The notes beneath the pieces were generated by a model. That model had not been told where the DNA came from, made no database searches, and was given only the letters and a program-made list of their open reading frames with translations. This document shows positions 1 to 9,522 of a stretch of 64,000 nt of DNA, one piece after another. The stretch spans positions 71,128 to 135,127 of the forward strand of contig NZ_LN889782.1 in the NCBI RefSeq assembly GCF_900009145.1. The letters are read 5' to 3'. The number at the start of each line of letters is the position of its first letter. The stretch's first letter is position 1. Origin of the DNA: Planktothrix tepida PCC 9214 (lineage in GTDB: Bacteria > Cyanobacteriota > Cyanobacteriia > Cyanobacteriales > Microcoleaceae). Position numbers and translations under genes: made by a program.

Positions 1-248
1 ACCTCTTTGGGCGGTTTTGCCTTTTTTATGCTCGACGACTGATTTTGTAATAAAACTTGATATTGTTCTCAACATAGGTGAAAGCCTAACTCATCATTTC
101 AGAATACTCCCGAATCCCTACACTGTATCGGCTCAATGGCTCACCATTTGGCTCAATATAAAAGGCTCTTTTGGCTCTTTTGGTTCATTTTTGCCACAAA
201 AGCATGATATAATCGTTGCGATCGCACATTATCGGGCAGGTATCACAG

Positions 249-914
249 ATGACAGCCACCCTGATTCAGCCACCCCAAGAGAAACAAAGTCCCCTTGCGG
301 ATCATGTTCTTTTGAAAAATATTAGTTGGCAAACCTATCAATTGCTGTTAGAAGATTTAGCGGAACAGCCGGGGATTCGGTTGATTTATGACCAAGGTTT
401 ACTAGAAATTATGACCCCTTTAGATCCCCATGAAGGTAACAAAAAACTATTAGGCCGTTTGGTAGAAACTCTGACTGAAGAATTAAATATTGAAGTTAGG
501 AGTTTGGGTTCGAGAACTTGCCAACGTCAAGATTTAAACAGAGGTTTTGAACCCGATCAATGTTACTACATTCAAAATGAACCTTTAGTCTGGGATAAAG
601 AGCAAATTGACCTGCAACAAGACCCACCACCGGATTTAATTATTGAAATTGATATTACCAGTAGCTCTATTAATCAATTAGAACTGTATAAAGCTTTTCG
701 TGTGCCGGAAGTTTGGCGGTATGATGGAAAAAATATAACATTCTATCAATTAGAAGGAGAAGCCTACCGAGAAACCAATAAATCTCCTACTTTTCCCTTT
801 CTTTCTCAAAGTGACATTATGCACTTTTTGGAACTCAAGAAAACGACTAGGGAAAATGCTTGGATTGGCTTATTTCGTGAGTGGGTGAAAAGTCAAATTC
901 CAACAGCAAATTGA
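249..914 (+). CDS. Uma2 family endonuclease-like protein (DUF820)
   Basis: A 221-residue protein of the Uma2/DUF820 family, a PD-(D/E)XK nuclease-fold family greatly expanded in cyanobacteria, with no settled cellular role. The family core is visible: an EPDQCYYI segment followed by PPDLIIEIDITSSS, which supplies the acidic residues of the nuclease-like site, and then the usual YKAFRVPEVWRYD segment. An upstream in-frame ATG at 216 exists, but the ATG at 249 (MTATLIQPP) gives the normal N-terminus and is preferred. The 3' end lies 19 bases before the NTPase gene. A catalytic function is inferred from the fold only. Confidence 0.85.
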   Translation: MTATLIQPPQEKQSPLADHVLLKNISWQTYQLLLEDLAEQPGIRLIYDQGLLEIMTPLDPHEGNKKLLGRLVETLTEELNIEVRSLGSRTCQRQDLNRGFEPDQCYYIQNEPLVWDKEQIDLQQDPPPDLIIEIDITSSSINQLELYKAFRVPEVWRYDGKNITFYQLEGEAYRETNKSPTFPFLSQSDIMHFLELKKTTRENAWIGLFREWVKSQIPTAN

Positions 915-933
915 ATGAGTAAGAGGTTGCGTA

Positions 934-2646
934 ATGGCGGGTTTACTCAGGGCGTCTGAAGAAGGGCTAAAAATCATGGACATGGTAAGACGCAATCTCG
1001 GATGGAATAAAACTGAAGATGCTTGGTGTCTCGCTGCTTTAGTTTCAACAGCTACCTTAAAGCGGTTTTGGGCTAGAATAGGAATTAGACGAGAGAACTT
1101 TATCAATATTTGCAAAGCAGTAGAAATAGAAAACTGGGAATACATAGCTGAAGGCTATAAAATTAAGAAAACAGAACCACTTTTAGCTGCCGCGATCGCA
1201 GATATCCCCCTAAACTCTGAAACTGATAAAAACTTCCCCCTCCCTGAAAATTTACCCCCCGTGAGAAATTGGGTAAATCGCACAAAAGAACTTGATATTT
1301 TAAAAGCTTCTATTACTAACTCAGATATCACAGCTATCTCAATTGTTGGATTACCAGGTATCGGAAAAACCTCCCTGATCAGCCAATTAATCCGCCAATT
1401 ACACACAGAAAATACCTGCTTTACCGCCGTCGTTTGGCAATCATTAGAATCGGCAACAGGTAAAGCACCGCCCTTTGATCGCATAATTGACTCCCTGCTA
1501 TTTACCCTTTCCAACGGCGACATTACTGCTGAAAATGACTGTGGCAAAAAAACTGAAAATCTGCTCAAAATCCTTAGAGAAAAACATTGCTTGCTCGTTT
1601 TCGATCGCGCTGACACACTTTTGAAAGCAGGAAAGGCAAAAGCTGCTGGTTATTTCTCCGAAAATTGTACCGAATATGCTTGGTTATTCAAACAACTATT
1701 AGAAACAGAACATCAAAGCAAAATCCTATTCACCAGTCGTGAAAGTTTAGCGGAATTACCACCAAGTCTTACCCGTGAAATCCAGCTAAATGGACTCAAT
1801 CAAGATGCAGCAATTACCTTATTAAAATATTTTAATCTAACAGGGAATGAAGAAGAATTAGCCGAATTATCAGCACGCTATCAAGGACATCCTAAAGCCT
1901 TGCAATTGGTAGCTTCCTTAATTCGGGATGATGACGAATTTCAGGGAAATGTAGGAAAATTTTTGCAGGATAGAGACTGGTTATTAATCCGAGATATCAA
2001 AAAGTTAATTGATGAAATAATAGCGCGTCTTAGTGAAATAGAGCAAACTTGTCTGAGCCGAATTTCTGTCTATCAAACTTCAGAATATCCCCTATCTTTT
2101 GCTGCAATTGCTACTCAAATGCCAGAAGTGAGTAAATATGAACTCAAAGAAAATATTATCCTGGCTCTCAAGCGTCGGCAATTGCTATATTATGATTGCC
2201 AACGCGAATCCTATAAATTGCATCCCCTAGTCCAAGAAAAAGGCGATCGCTTGTTGAATCAAAACCCTAAAAATGTCAGCATAGCCCATCGTCAAGCTTA
2301 TCGTTATTATATCAGTATTCCGCTCAAACCTAAATCTGAATGGCAAAATATTGAGGATATTAAGCCCTTAATCAGAGCGCACTATCATGCGTCTCAGGCA
2401 GAAGATTTAGACGCAGCAAAGGCGATAATTGCTGAAGTAGGCGAGGTTATTGATTGGGTGCGGGGTTTTATCCAGATATTTGTCACCCACCGAGCAATGC
2501 TGACTATCCCAGTTAGACTGTTGACGGTTGAGGAGTCAGAGGAAACAGAGGAAATAAAGGTACAGGCCAAAAACCAATTTTCTCCCACCTCCCCGGCTCC
2601 CCCGGCTCCTCCTACTCCCCTATTCTCCGCCTTGGATTTTCAGTAA
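934..2646 (+). CDS. STAND-class NTPase (NB-ARC-like), C-terminus probably degraded
   Basis: A 570-residue signalling-type NTPase. The N-terminal 75 residues resemble the small helical effector-associated domain often found on cyanobacterial NB-ARC proteins ([11 protein letters not shown] region). A P-loop NTPase domain follows, with Walker [10 protein letters not shown] at about residues 139-147 and a Walker B-like LLVFDRAD near residue 220, then a winged-helix region (residues 340-440). Family members normally continue into TPR or WD40 repeats. Here the protein stops after a Pro/Ala-rich tail ([10 protein letters not shown]) encoded by CT-rich, intergenic-looking DNA, and its last nine codons overlap petM on the opposite strand. 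It is probably a 3'-truncated gene reading out into repeat DNA. The ligand and effector output are unknown. Confidence 0.75.
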   Translation: MAGLLRASEEGLKIMDMVRRNLGWNKTEDAWCLAALVSTATLKRFWARIGIRRENFINICKAVEIENWEYIAEGYKIKKTEPLLAAAIADIPLNSETDKNFPLPENLPPVRNWVNRTKELDILKASITNSDITAISIVGLPGIGKTSLISQLIRQLHTENTCFTAVVWQSLESATGKAPPFDRIIDSLLFTLSNGDITAENDCGKKTENLLKILREKHCLLVFDRADTLLKAGKAKAAGYFSENCTEYAWLFKQLLETEHQSKILFTSRESLAELPPSLTREIQLNGLNQDAAITLLKYFNLTGNEEELAELSARYQGHPKALQLVASLIRDDDEFQGNVGKFLQDRDWLLIRDIKKLIDEIIARLSEIEQTCLSRISVYQTSEYPLSFAAIATQMPEVSKYELKENIILALKRRQLLYYDCQRESYKLHPLVQEKGDRLLNQNPKNVSIAHRQAYRYYISIPLKPKSEWQNIEDIKPLIRAHYHASQAEDLDAAKAIIAEVGEVIDWVRGFIQIFVTHRAMLTIPVRLLTVEESEETEEIKVQAKNQFSPTSPAPPAPPTPLFSALDFQ

Positions 2647-2721
2647 CAGAAAGCCACCACCAAGACCGACGAGAATTAAAGAAAAGCAGACCAGGGCGGT
2701 TGAGAAGATTTCTCCTGTCAT
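2620..2721 (-). CDS. petM: Cytochrome b6f complex subunit PetM (subunit VII)
   Basis: A 33-residue single-span membrane protein read on the minus strand. It begins [10 protein letters not shown], has one hydrophobic helix, and ends LLLKIQGGE, the conserved stromal tail of cyanobacterial PetM (family form LLLKIQGAEE). PetM is a small peripheral subunit of the cytochrome b6f complex in thylakoids, involved in electron transfer between the photosystems. GGAG about 9 bases upstream supports the ATG at 2721; an in-frame ATG at 2730 lies too close to that site. The gene is convergent with the NTPase gene and shares 27 bp with its 3' end. Length, single span and tail all fit the family, so identification is fairly sure. 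Confidence 0.87.
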   Translation of the reverse strand: MTGEIFSTALVCFSLILVGLGGGFLLLKIQGGE

Positions 2722-2814
2722 GTATTGCATCTCCATTTATGATAATTAAGGCTTATTGTATCGGATTGTTGACACCCCCTATCAGGATTTGAACGCCTAA
2801 CCTAATTTATATTT

Positions 2815-3657
2815 ATGTCCAATTTTGCTGAACTGGGACGTTTCTTTTTCGAGGGGTTAGAGGTTTACCCCAATATTGCCTATCGTCAAATCAATGATGT
2901 TAGGGTTTATTTGGATATCTATAAGCCCAGAAACCTCACAGGAACAAATAAAACCTTAGTTGCCATTCATGGAGGAGGGTGGATATCGGGAACCAAGGAG
3001 GAAGTGCTTCCACAATTGATTCCGTTTTTAACTCAAGGATGGTCTGTTGTTAATGTTGAATATCGTTTAGGAACTGTCGCGTTAGCTCCGGCGGCGGTTG
3101 AAGATGTTCGTTGTGCCTTGCGTTGGGTATTTTCCAATGGGTCTAAATATCAATTTGACCTCAATAAAATTGTTGTAATTGGGGGTTCAGCCGGAGGACA
3201 TTTAGCAACTTTATGTAGTATTTTACCCAATTCTGCTGGATTCGATAGATTGACTGAAATCTCTGATTACAATCACTCTGAAAACTTACCCAAACTAAAC
3301 GTTGCTGCCATTATTAATTTGTTTGGGATTATGGATGTTAACGATATTCTAAGCGGAATTAATCGCAAAGATTATGCAGTTTTTTGGTTTGGAAAACAAC
3401 CCAATATCGAGGAATTAGCTCATAAAATTTCCCCGATTAATTATGTTCGCTCTGGATTACCCCCTGTATTAACAATTCATGGAAATCAAGATGAATTAGT
3501 TCCCTATCAACAAGCGGTTAAAATGCACCAAAAGTTAGATGACTTTAGGGTTCCTAATCAATTATTAACCTTAACAGGGGCAGGACATGGTAACTTTTCC
3601 CCAGAACAAGCTTATTTAATCTATCAAACTATTCAAGACTTTTTGCAAACTTATTAA
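2815..3657 (+). CDS. Alpha/beta hydrolase, esterase/lipase family
   Basis: A 280-residue soluble hydrolase of the hormone-sensitive-lipase/carboxylesterase type. The oxyanion-hole motif HGGGW starts at residue 52, the nucleophile elbow GGSAGG places Ser125, and Asp226 (GNQDELV) with His258 (GAGHGNF) completes a plausible Ser-Asp-His triad. No signal peptide is seen, so it is likely cytoplasmic. The substrate cannot be inferred beyond a small ester. It lies 21 bases upstream of a cupin gene on the same strand, so the two are probably co-transcribed. The length is normal for the family and no defects are visible. Confidence 0.87.
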   Translation: MSNFAELGRFFFEGLEVYPNIAYRQINDVRVYLDIYKPRNLTGTNKTLVAIHGGGWISGTKEEVLPQLIPFLTQGWSVVNVEYRLGTVALAPAAVEDVRCALRWVFSNGSKYQFDLNKIVVIGGSAGGHLATLCSILPNSAGFDRLTEISDYNHSENLPKLNVAAIINLFGIMDVNDILSGINRKDYAVFWFGKQPNIEELAHKISPINYVRSGLPPVLTIHGNQDELVPYQQAVKMHQKLDDFRVPNQLLTLTGAGHGNFSPEQAYLIYQTIQDFLQTY

Positions 3658-3678
3658 CTCAGCTAAAAGGATGAAACC

Positions 3679-3999
3679 ATGAGTCAAACTGTTTGGAATT
3701 TACAGGATAAAATTCAATACTCAGACCATGGAATTTTAAGTTCCGTGATTTGGAAAGATAATATCTGCCAGTATACCCTATTTTGTTTAGCAGAAGGAAC
3801 GGATATTTCTGAACATACCTCTAGCCGAAATGCAACAGTTCAAGTTTTAGAAGGGCAAGGAATTTTAACGTTAAATGGCGAAGAGATTCGATTAGAACCA
3901 GGAGTTTTTATCTTCATGGCTGCTAACGTGCCCCATGGGTTAAAAGCCGAGTCTAATTTAGCCTTTTTACTGACCCTATCTATCCCAGAAGATCATTAG
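3679..3999 (+). CDS. Small cupin-domain protein
   Basis: A 106-residue single-domain cupin. The beta-barrel pattern is clear: an EHTSSRNATVQVLEGQG segment resembling cupin motif 1, then LEPGVFIFMAANVPHGL resembling motif 2 with a conserved PHG histidine. Cupins of this size usually bind a metal and either act on small molecules or serve as sensors; no substrate can be assigned. The start ATG follows AAAGGATG with a good spacing. The gene directly follows the esterase, which suggests a two-gene operon. The family call is firm and the function is unknown. Confidence 0.85.
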   Translation: MSQTVWNLQDKIQYSDHGILSSVIWKDNICQYTLFCLAEGTDISEHTSSRNATVQVLEGQGILTLNGEEIRLEPGVFIFMAANVPHGLKAESNLAFLLTLSIPEDH

Positions 4000-4021
4000 T
4001 ATAAAAAGTTCTAATAAGCAC

Positions 4022-4056
4022 AAAAAAAAAGAGAGGAAACTCTGGTTTCCTCTCTT
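4022..4056 (-). terminator. Rho-independent terminator of the porin gene
   Basis: A perfect 10-bp stem (GAGAGGAAAC with GTTTCCTCTC) closes a TCTG loop. On the minus strand it is followed by nine consecutive T residues, which makes it a strong intrinsic terminator for the porin gene ending at 4087. The plus strand has only a short T run after the stem, so it may weakly stop the cupin transcript as well. Confidence 0.9.
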
Positions 4057-4086
4057 CCATACAGGATTGATAAGAACTCTTTCCCT

Positions 4087-6078
4087 TTAGAAGCGGAATT
4101 GAGTCCGCAGTGTTCCGACAACAATCGTACTGTTGTTGCTGTTATGATCTGGGTTAGTTACCACATAGAAGCCCGGAGTAATGGCAATGTAGTCATTGAT
4201 GGGATAGCGATAGAACCCTTCAACGTGAATCGAGGTATCATGATCTTCTAGAGCACTGATATCGTGGCTGGTCACTTTGGGAGGCATACCCACGATTAAA
4301 CCACCTAAGCCACCTTCTTTGAAGACATCAGGGAAGGCTAAAGTGACAGCCCAGTTGATAATGGTCGCGGTATTATTGCCACCTTGTTTTTGATCAGCCC
4401 AGGTTGAACCAAACCAGCCGCCTAACTCAAAGTTTTTGGAGAGGCGCCAGTTGGCTTGGAACCCTAAGTTTTCAGTGGTTGTGGAATTGTCACCAAAGGG
4501 TCTATTGGCAATCCAGCTACCCGTACCTCCACTAATCAACGATGACGAAGCCGCCATGTCATCAGAAGAGAAGTAGCGGTGGTTATATTCCAAAGAAACA
4601 CCAATCTTAGGACTGGGGTTAAACAGCAATTGCAGACCTGTACTGTAACCGCCATTGAACAAGCCACGACCTTGATCAGCGTATTCAGCTTGGCTGGCTA
4701 AGTAACCTAAGTTCAGTTTGAACTTGTCATTGAAGGCATATTTCAGAGCCACCCCGGTTCCTTCAGGGCCACGGAATGTGGTTGGGTTATAGCGACCAAA
4801 ACGGGAGATGGAACCATCCCCAGAGCCACCGAAGGGAGTTACATAGTCATAAATATCATCTAAGTCAAGACCATTAGCCCCAACGTAGACTTGACCTTTA
4901 CCATTGCCGACTGGGAAGCGATAGTACAAGTCATCCAAAAAAATCCCATTGTTTTGGCCATCAATGCCGGTACGACTCATCAACGTATTGGTGATGTCGT
5001 AGTTAGAGAGGTTAGGAATGGATCTAGCTTCTAACCGTGTTCTTAATAAATCTTGGCCGGTGAAACTGGTATCAAAGTTCAAACGAGCGCGATAGCCGAA
5101 ATAGGCTTCGGTTGGATCGCTATCTTCAGGGGCAAAGTTACCCACGACGTTGTTAGTCGCGCGATCGCCTGCCGCATCACCCATCCAGAAGATCACTTCC
5201 CCACGCAGTTTGGTGGTGGTGGAGAACTGATTCGCTTCTAATTCTGCGGTTCTCGCTTCTAAGGCATAGACGCGACCGCGCAGGGTTGCCAATTCTGCTG
5301 CAAACTCTTCTTGTAAGCGTTGCAGAACCGCTAAATCTTCACGGGTCACTAAGTTAGCGACAGAAGCAGCAATCAGTTCGTTAACCCGTTCTAAACAGGC
5401 ATTTAAACCCGCCGCGAACTCGTAACGGGTCATGGCACGGTTGCCTTTATAGGTTCCATCGGGATAACCCGCGATACAACCGTAGCGTTCCACAAGGGAC
5501 TGTAAGGCTTGGAAAGCCCAGTCAGTGGGTTGAACGTCAGATAATTGAGAAACCGATGTCACCTGCTCTAAGGCATCAGTGACTTCAGAATACTCATTAA
5601 TCTGTTCTAAGTCTGATCCTTGGGTTTCCGGGGATTCAACCGCTTCCATCTGAGCGACTTGGAACTCAGAAGCTTGAGCAGTTTGTAGCGGTACTGAAGC
5701 CTCTGAGGACGCACTCACGAATTCACTAGCGGGGCTGGTGATAGGTTGAGCCGTGGCAACAGTCTGCGGTTCCATCTGAGTCGGAGACTCACCATTGACC
5801 AGATTAGTAGGTTCAACGGCAACATCAGCATCAGGAGCCACTGACAGAGCCAGTTGCTCTGCGGATGACTCGGAATTGGCTTGATGTTGCAAATCAGTAT
5901 TTTGTCCAGACGGGGCAACAGCACGGGCAGCTTCGATGGTGATTGAAGCCGGATCTGCTGCATTTGCCAACTTCTCCGATGGAGCCTCGGTTGCTAAGGC
6001 TGCATTGGTTAAGAGAAGGGCCGCTCCCAGAACGCCCGGACTCTGCTTTAGAGTGTTCAATAAAACTTTGTTCATCAT
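4087..6078 (-). CDS. SLH-domain OprB-type outer-membrane porin (iron-uptake porin family)
   Basis: About 663 residues, typical of cyanobacterial major outer-membrane porins. Order of parts: a signal peptide (hydrophobic stretch ending near AALAT), an acidic Ser/Glu/Ala-rich spacer of about 150 residues, one SLH domain (DVQPTDWAFQAL to MTRYEFAAGLNACL) that tethers to peptidoglycan-linked polymer, a coiled coil of about 55 residues (LQEEFAAELATL), then a beta-barrel of the OprB family ending in an aromatic C-terminal residue (RTQFRF) as expected for BAM-dependent insertion. Several starts are in frame (GTG 6090, ATG 6078, ATG 6075); an ATG start close to the signal peptide is preferred. It likely passes small solutes or inorganic ions. 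A strong terminator follows. Confidence 0.92.
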   Translation of the reverse strand: MMNKVLLNTLKQSPGVLGAALLLTNAALATEAPSEKLANAADPASITIEAARAVAPSGQNTDLQHQANSESSAEQLALSVAPDADVAVEPTNLVNGESPTQMEPQTVATAQPITSPASEFVSASSEASVPLQTAQASEFQVAQMEAVESPETQGSDLEQINEYSEVTDALEQVTSVSQLSDVQPTDWAFQALQSLVERYGCIAGYPDGTYKGNRAMTRYEFAAGLNACLERVNELIAASVANLVTREDLAVLQRLQEEFAAELATLRGRVYALEARTAELEANQFSTTTKLRGEVIFWMGDAAGDRATNNVVGNFAPEDSDPTEAYFGYRARLNFDTSFTGQDLLRTRLEARSIPNLSNYDITNTLMSRTGIDGQNNGIFLDDLYYRFPVGNGKGQVYVGANGLDLDDIYDYVTPFGGSGDGSISRFGRYNPTTFRGPEGTGVALKYAFNDKFKLNLGYLASQAEYADQGRGLFNGGYSTGLQLLFNPSPKIGVSLEYNHRYFSSDDMAASSSLISGGTGSWIANRPFGDNSTTTENLGFQANWRLSKNFELGGWFGSTWADQKQGGNNTATIINWAVTLAFPDVFKEGGLGGLIVGMPPKVTSHDISALEDHDTSIHVEGFYRYPINDYIAITPGFYVVTNPDHNSNNSTIVVGTLRTQFRF

Positions 6079-6238
6079 CTCAATTCTCACACCGACACTT
6101 AAAATACCTGAAGCAAGGGAGTCCCCAGCTCGATTGAACCAATAGTATCATATCTTAACTAGAGTTTCTCCTGCGTCAAGTAGGTAAACACAAAGTCAAG
6201 ACTGATTTTTAACCCTATTCTATCAGTAGAAGCTTGGC

Positions 6239-8497
6239 TTAGACCGGGTTTCGCTTCTCAACAAGGGGTTGAGAATTGATTCGTCGAATTGCTACAACTG
6301 ATGGCTTAGGGGGGTCATTGGGTTTCTTAGTGGGCCAGTTCGATCCGACAGGAACCTGACGAGTTTGCATAAACTCTTCTCCCTCGGTAGTTTGCAATGC
6401 AAATTGAAGTGTTTTTGTTGCCATATTCTGACGAGTCCGGTGCAACTCACCCGGATGTTGAGCTGCCATAAATAGGGTTTTTTGATCTGGAGTAAAAAAC
6501 GGCCCCGTCATTTCAGATTCCATTGGCCCGATGGCAAATAAAAAGGCTTGACCCGCAGCGTCCCCAGAGGTTGGCAAAAACCAAACCGAATTATTGCCAT
6601 ACACCCCTAATAAATCCTTTCCCTCTAAAGGTTGTTGGTTTTGATCCAAACGACCTTGGGTAACGGGCTGATTGTGTTTACTGGTGGAAATATCCGTTAC
6701 CATCCATAAATTCCCCGCCCCATCCACGGCTAAATTATCGGGGTTGGAAAACCCTAACCCCCCTTCAGCGACTTCTCCCCCCGTGGCGAACATTTGCCAT
6801 CGGAAGGTCATCGCCTGGGGGACATTCCCCTCTTCTACTAAACGCATCACCCATCCGTATTGATAGGGTTTTTCTTGAGAAGGATGTTTAAAAATCTGTA
6901 GGTTAGGCCCCCCCGTTTCAGCATTCGCCTCACCGGAGGTAAACGCAATAAATAAGGAGCCATCTGGCCCAACCTCTATATCTTCGGGTCGAGCCGTACA
7001 AGTTGCTCCAACAGCACTCGCGGCTAAGTGAGCATCAATTAATATCGCGCCTTGTTGCTCTTCTGGATTTCCGGTATATAAATTGCCAAGGGTTTTAAAG
7101 CGTTGTTTAAAGCGTTGGATGTCCTCATTGGTTTTAGCGACAAAATTGCCGCCATCAGGTCGTTGAGGTAAACTAATCACGCCTCCAGCATGAACATTAG
7201 GAAGATCGGGATTGACGGTTGTATCGGCTTTTAAAGGAATCCAACGACCTGTACCATCAGGATTAAATTGAGCCGCGTACAACATCCCCTCGGATAATAA
7301 CTGGGAATTTTTTTTATCCTGGGCATTTTTAACAGTGTTTTTACTGACAAATTTATATAAATGTCCGCTTAGGCGATCGCATCCTGAATAAAATGCTAAG
7401 GGTTGACCTGCTTCCACCCGCACCCCAACCGCTTCATGACGATAACGTCCGAGCCAAGTATGTTTTGTTCCATAATCCTGTGGATTCGTGGGATCAACTT
7501 CCACAATCCAACCATATTTATTCCCAGCTAGTCCAAAAACATTTCCTAAACCCTCCATTTCATCTAAAACAAAAGGGGTTTCACCCGGTTCATAAGCACT
7601 CCCATCGGGATAAACGGCTTCAGGAACATAACTTTGGAAATTTTCTTCCGCACTCAAAACCGTTCCCCAAGGCGTTGTTCCTCCGGCACAATTACTAAAA
7701 GTCCCAATAATTTTTTCTCCGAAGGGATCGTTATACCCCTTACCTTTTTTCCGAAATATGGCAACGGCTGGCCCTGTCGCTTTTAAATAATGTTGATCTT
7801 TCCACCCTGATAGTCCGGTAATTCGTCGATCATTTGGGGAATAGGTTCGCACCCAACGGCCATCGGCTTGACGCTGAATGGAAATTACCCCCATCCCTAA
7901 ATCAATTAATCCTTCTTGGGAGAGTTGTACAATTTCCTGTCGTAATACATCTTTTTCAGGTAATGCAAACGCATTAATTTTTTGATTTTGAGTTAAGGAC
8001 TGAATTTTTTTCAAAGATAACGGTTTTCCAATTACCTGTGAGTAGGTTTCAAACCAAATCCCCGGACTAATATACTCAAAATTAACCGTCAAAAAACCTT
8101 CATTTTCTCCGGTTGGCACAAAGGAAACATAATCATTGTTATATCCAAACCGAGAATTTCCGACTGGATCTCCCCAACTTGCAATGACATCATAAGTAAA
8201 TCCTTCGGGTAGCACTAAATCATCTACAACTTGATAGGTACTGTAGGCTTGAATTTGATTGGAGACAGAGGGAACACTAACGAGATTTGTAGATTCAGAG
8301 AGGTGAGCCTGATTCAGTAAATCAGAGGCGTTTGGTAATGGCCCTTTGATCGGTTTGAAGGGTAAGGATGGGGGACTTTTGGGTGGCGAAGATGAGCTTA
8401 TCAAAGGTAACTTTTTTGACTCCTGGCAAGATCCGACTGCTACTGTCGTAAAACTGGCAGAAAATAAGAATAGAAAATCACGGCGCTTCAGTGACAT
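6239..8497 (-). CDS. PhoX-like phosphatase (DUF839), Tat-exported lipoprotein candidate
   Basis: A 752-residue protein of the PhoX/DUF839 family, calcium- and iron-dependent alkaline phosphatases that release phosphate from organic esters in the periplasm. The N-terminus LKRRDFLFLF is a twin-arginine signal, and the VAVGSC segment near residue 24 resembles a lipobox, so the protein may be a Tat-dependent lipoprotein. Family segments include NCAGGTTPWGT followed by LSAEENF, and VNFEYISPG near the N-terminus. It lies downstream of a response-regulator gene and a Pho-box-like array, consistent with phosphate-starvation control. The length fits cyanobacterial PhoX homologues. The family is sure; activity on phosphomonoesters is inferred. 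Confidence 0.85.
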   Translation of the reverse strand: MSLKRRDFLFLFSASFTTVAVGSCQESKKLPLISSSSPPKSPPSLPFKPIKGPLPNASDLLNQAHLSESTNLVSVPSVSNQIQAYSTYQVVDDLVLPEGFTYDVIASWGDPVGNSRFGYNNDYVSFVPTGENEGFLTVNFEYISPGIWFETYSQVIGKPLSLKKIQSLTQNQKINAFALPEKDVLRQEIVQLSQEGLIDLGMGVISIQRQADGRWVRTYSPNDRRITGLSGWKDQHYLKATGPAVAIFRKKGKGYNDPFGEKIIGTFSNCAGGTTPWGTVLSAEENFQSYVPEAVYPDGSAYEPGETPFVLDEMEGLGNVFGLAGNKYGWIVEVDPTNPQDYGTKHTWLGRYRHEAVGVRVEAGQPLAFYSGCDRLSGHLYKFVSKNTVKNAQDKKNSQLLSEGMLYAAQFNPDGTGRWIPLKADTTVNPDLPNVHAGGVISLPQRPDGGNFVAKTNEDIQRFKQRFKTLGNLYTGNPEEQQGAILIDAHLAASAVGATCTARPEDIEVGPDGSLFIAFTSGEANAETGGPNLQIFKHPSQEKPYQYGWVMRLVEEGNVPQAMTFRWQMFATGGEVAEGGLGFSNPDNLAVDGAGNLWMVTDISTSKHNQPVTQGRLDQNQQPLEGKDLLGVYGNNSVWFLPTSGDAAGQAFLFAIGPMESEMTGPFFTPDQKTLFMAAQHPGELHRTRQNMATKTLQFALQTTEGEEFMQTRQVPVGSNWPTKKPNDPPKPSVVAIRRINSQPLVEKRNPV

Positions 8498-8562
8498 AAA
8501 ACTTTTAAGCGGTATTGATGATTGAGTTGAAGAACTTTCATGATTATAAATAAGCCTGACAT

Positions 8563-8598
8563 AAATACTCCCATTTTATTGAATAAAAGGGAGTATTT
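8563..8598. repeat. Long inverted repeat between regulator gene and phoX-like gene
   Basis: AAATACTCCC (8563-8572) pairs with GGGAGTATTT (8589-8598), and the inner TTTTATT / AATAAAA also pair, giving a 17-bp hairpin with one unpaired A at 8573 and a very short loop. There is no proper T run on either strand. It could be a terminator or attenuator between the regulator and the phosphatase, or a palindromic protein-binding site. Confidence 0.6.
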
Positions 8599-8700
8599 AA
8601 AGGTATGCCATTGTTCATGGGGATAGTGCTGAACGCTTAATTAAAATTGTTTCAGTCTGTTAATTCCAAACCAATTAAGTTGTCTTCAGACCTGAGAATA

Positions 8701-9441
8701 TCAACCTAATCGATAACCAAACCCCCGAACCGTAATAATATATTCGGGTTTGCTAGGATTGAGTTCTAATTTTTCTCGTAACCAACGAATATGAACATCA
8801 ACGGTTTTACTATCTCCAATAAAATCCTGTCCCCAGATAATATCTAATAATTGTTCTCGTGACCAAACTCTCCGGGGATAACTCATGAAAAGTTCTAGTA
8901 ACCGAAATTGTTTCGGGGACAGTTTAATTTCTTCGCCCCGCAGCAAAACGCGACATTCTTCTGGATATAGGATAACTTCTTTATATTGCAACATAACGGG
9001 TGCAGGGAGTTGACCGAGGCGTTGACGACGCATTAACGCCCGACAACGCGCCATAAACTCCCGAATTCCAAAGGGTTTAGTGAGATAGTCATCGGCGCCT
9101 GCTTCTAAATAAAAAGCCGAATTATTGGCACTTTCCCGCAACCCAATAATTAAAATCGGGACAGAATTTCCTTGATGTCGTAACATACGACACAGATCTA
9201 ACCCATTAATCGAGTCCATAATTAAAAGGTTAAAGGGAAATTCGCTGATGGCAGAAGTCGGGTTTTGGATTGAGGGCAGAGCATCTCGCCCATCTAAAGC
9301 CACGATGACACGATAACCTTGTTCTTCTAACGCCAGGGAAAGCATCTCCCGCCAAGGTTGTTCATTTTCTAACAGTAAAATTTGACCATTGTTTCTGACA
9401 TCGGAACGGGAAGAACTCTCGCTTAATTCAGGAGAAAACAT
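8701..9441 (-). CDS. OmpR/PhoB-class response regulator
   Basis: A 246-residue two-component regulator: receiver domain at residues 20-135 and winged-helix DNA-binding domain at 150-246. The phospho-acceptor Asp76 (LLIMDS) and the Lys of LTKPFG are present, but the usual acidic pair after beta-1 is replaced by E25-N26-E27 (LLLENEQ). The effector domain is well kept (SPKQFRLLELF, TVDVHIRWLREKLE, ITVRGFGYRLG). No sensor kinase gene is adjacent. Position between a Pho-box-like array and a PhoX-like phosphatase suggests phosphate or nutrient stress, but the sequence does not match SphR closely as I recall it, and an NblR/SrrA-type regulator is an alternative. The family is certain and the specific name is not. 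Confidence 0.9.
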   Translation of the reverse strand: MFSPELSESSSRSDVRNNGQILLLENEQPWREMLSLALEEQGYRVIVALDGRDALPSIQNPTSAISEFPFNLLIMDSINGLDLCRMLRHQGNSVPILIIGLRESANNSAFYLEAGADDYLTKPFGIREFMARCRALMRRQRLGQLPAPVMLQYKEVILYPEECRVLLRGEEIKLSPKQFRLLELFMSYPRRVWSREQLLDIIWGQDFIGDSKTVDVHIRWLREKLELNPSKPEYIITVRGFGYRLG

Positions 9442-9522
9442 AAATTTTGTTGGGTTGGATGGGAACAGAGTAGGGAAAGCAGAAATTAAGGGTCGCTGCT
9501 AACCATTCGGCATTCTGAGGAG

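Noticed and set aside
1-248. Short frame starting at 17 and TGGCTCTTTT repeats near 165-185
   Set aside because: The frame has no family resemblance and overlaps the Uma2 gene; the repeats are only two or three short units.
2770-2805. T-loop-like GTTCAAATCC on the minus strand
   Set aside because: The 5-bp T stem does not form with a 7-base loop and no other tRNA arms are present; probably chance.
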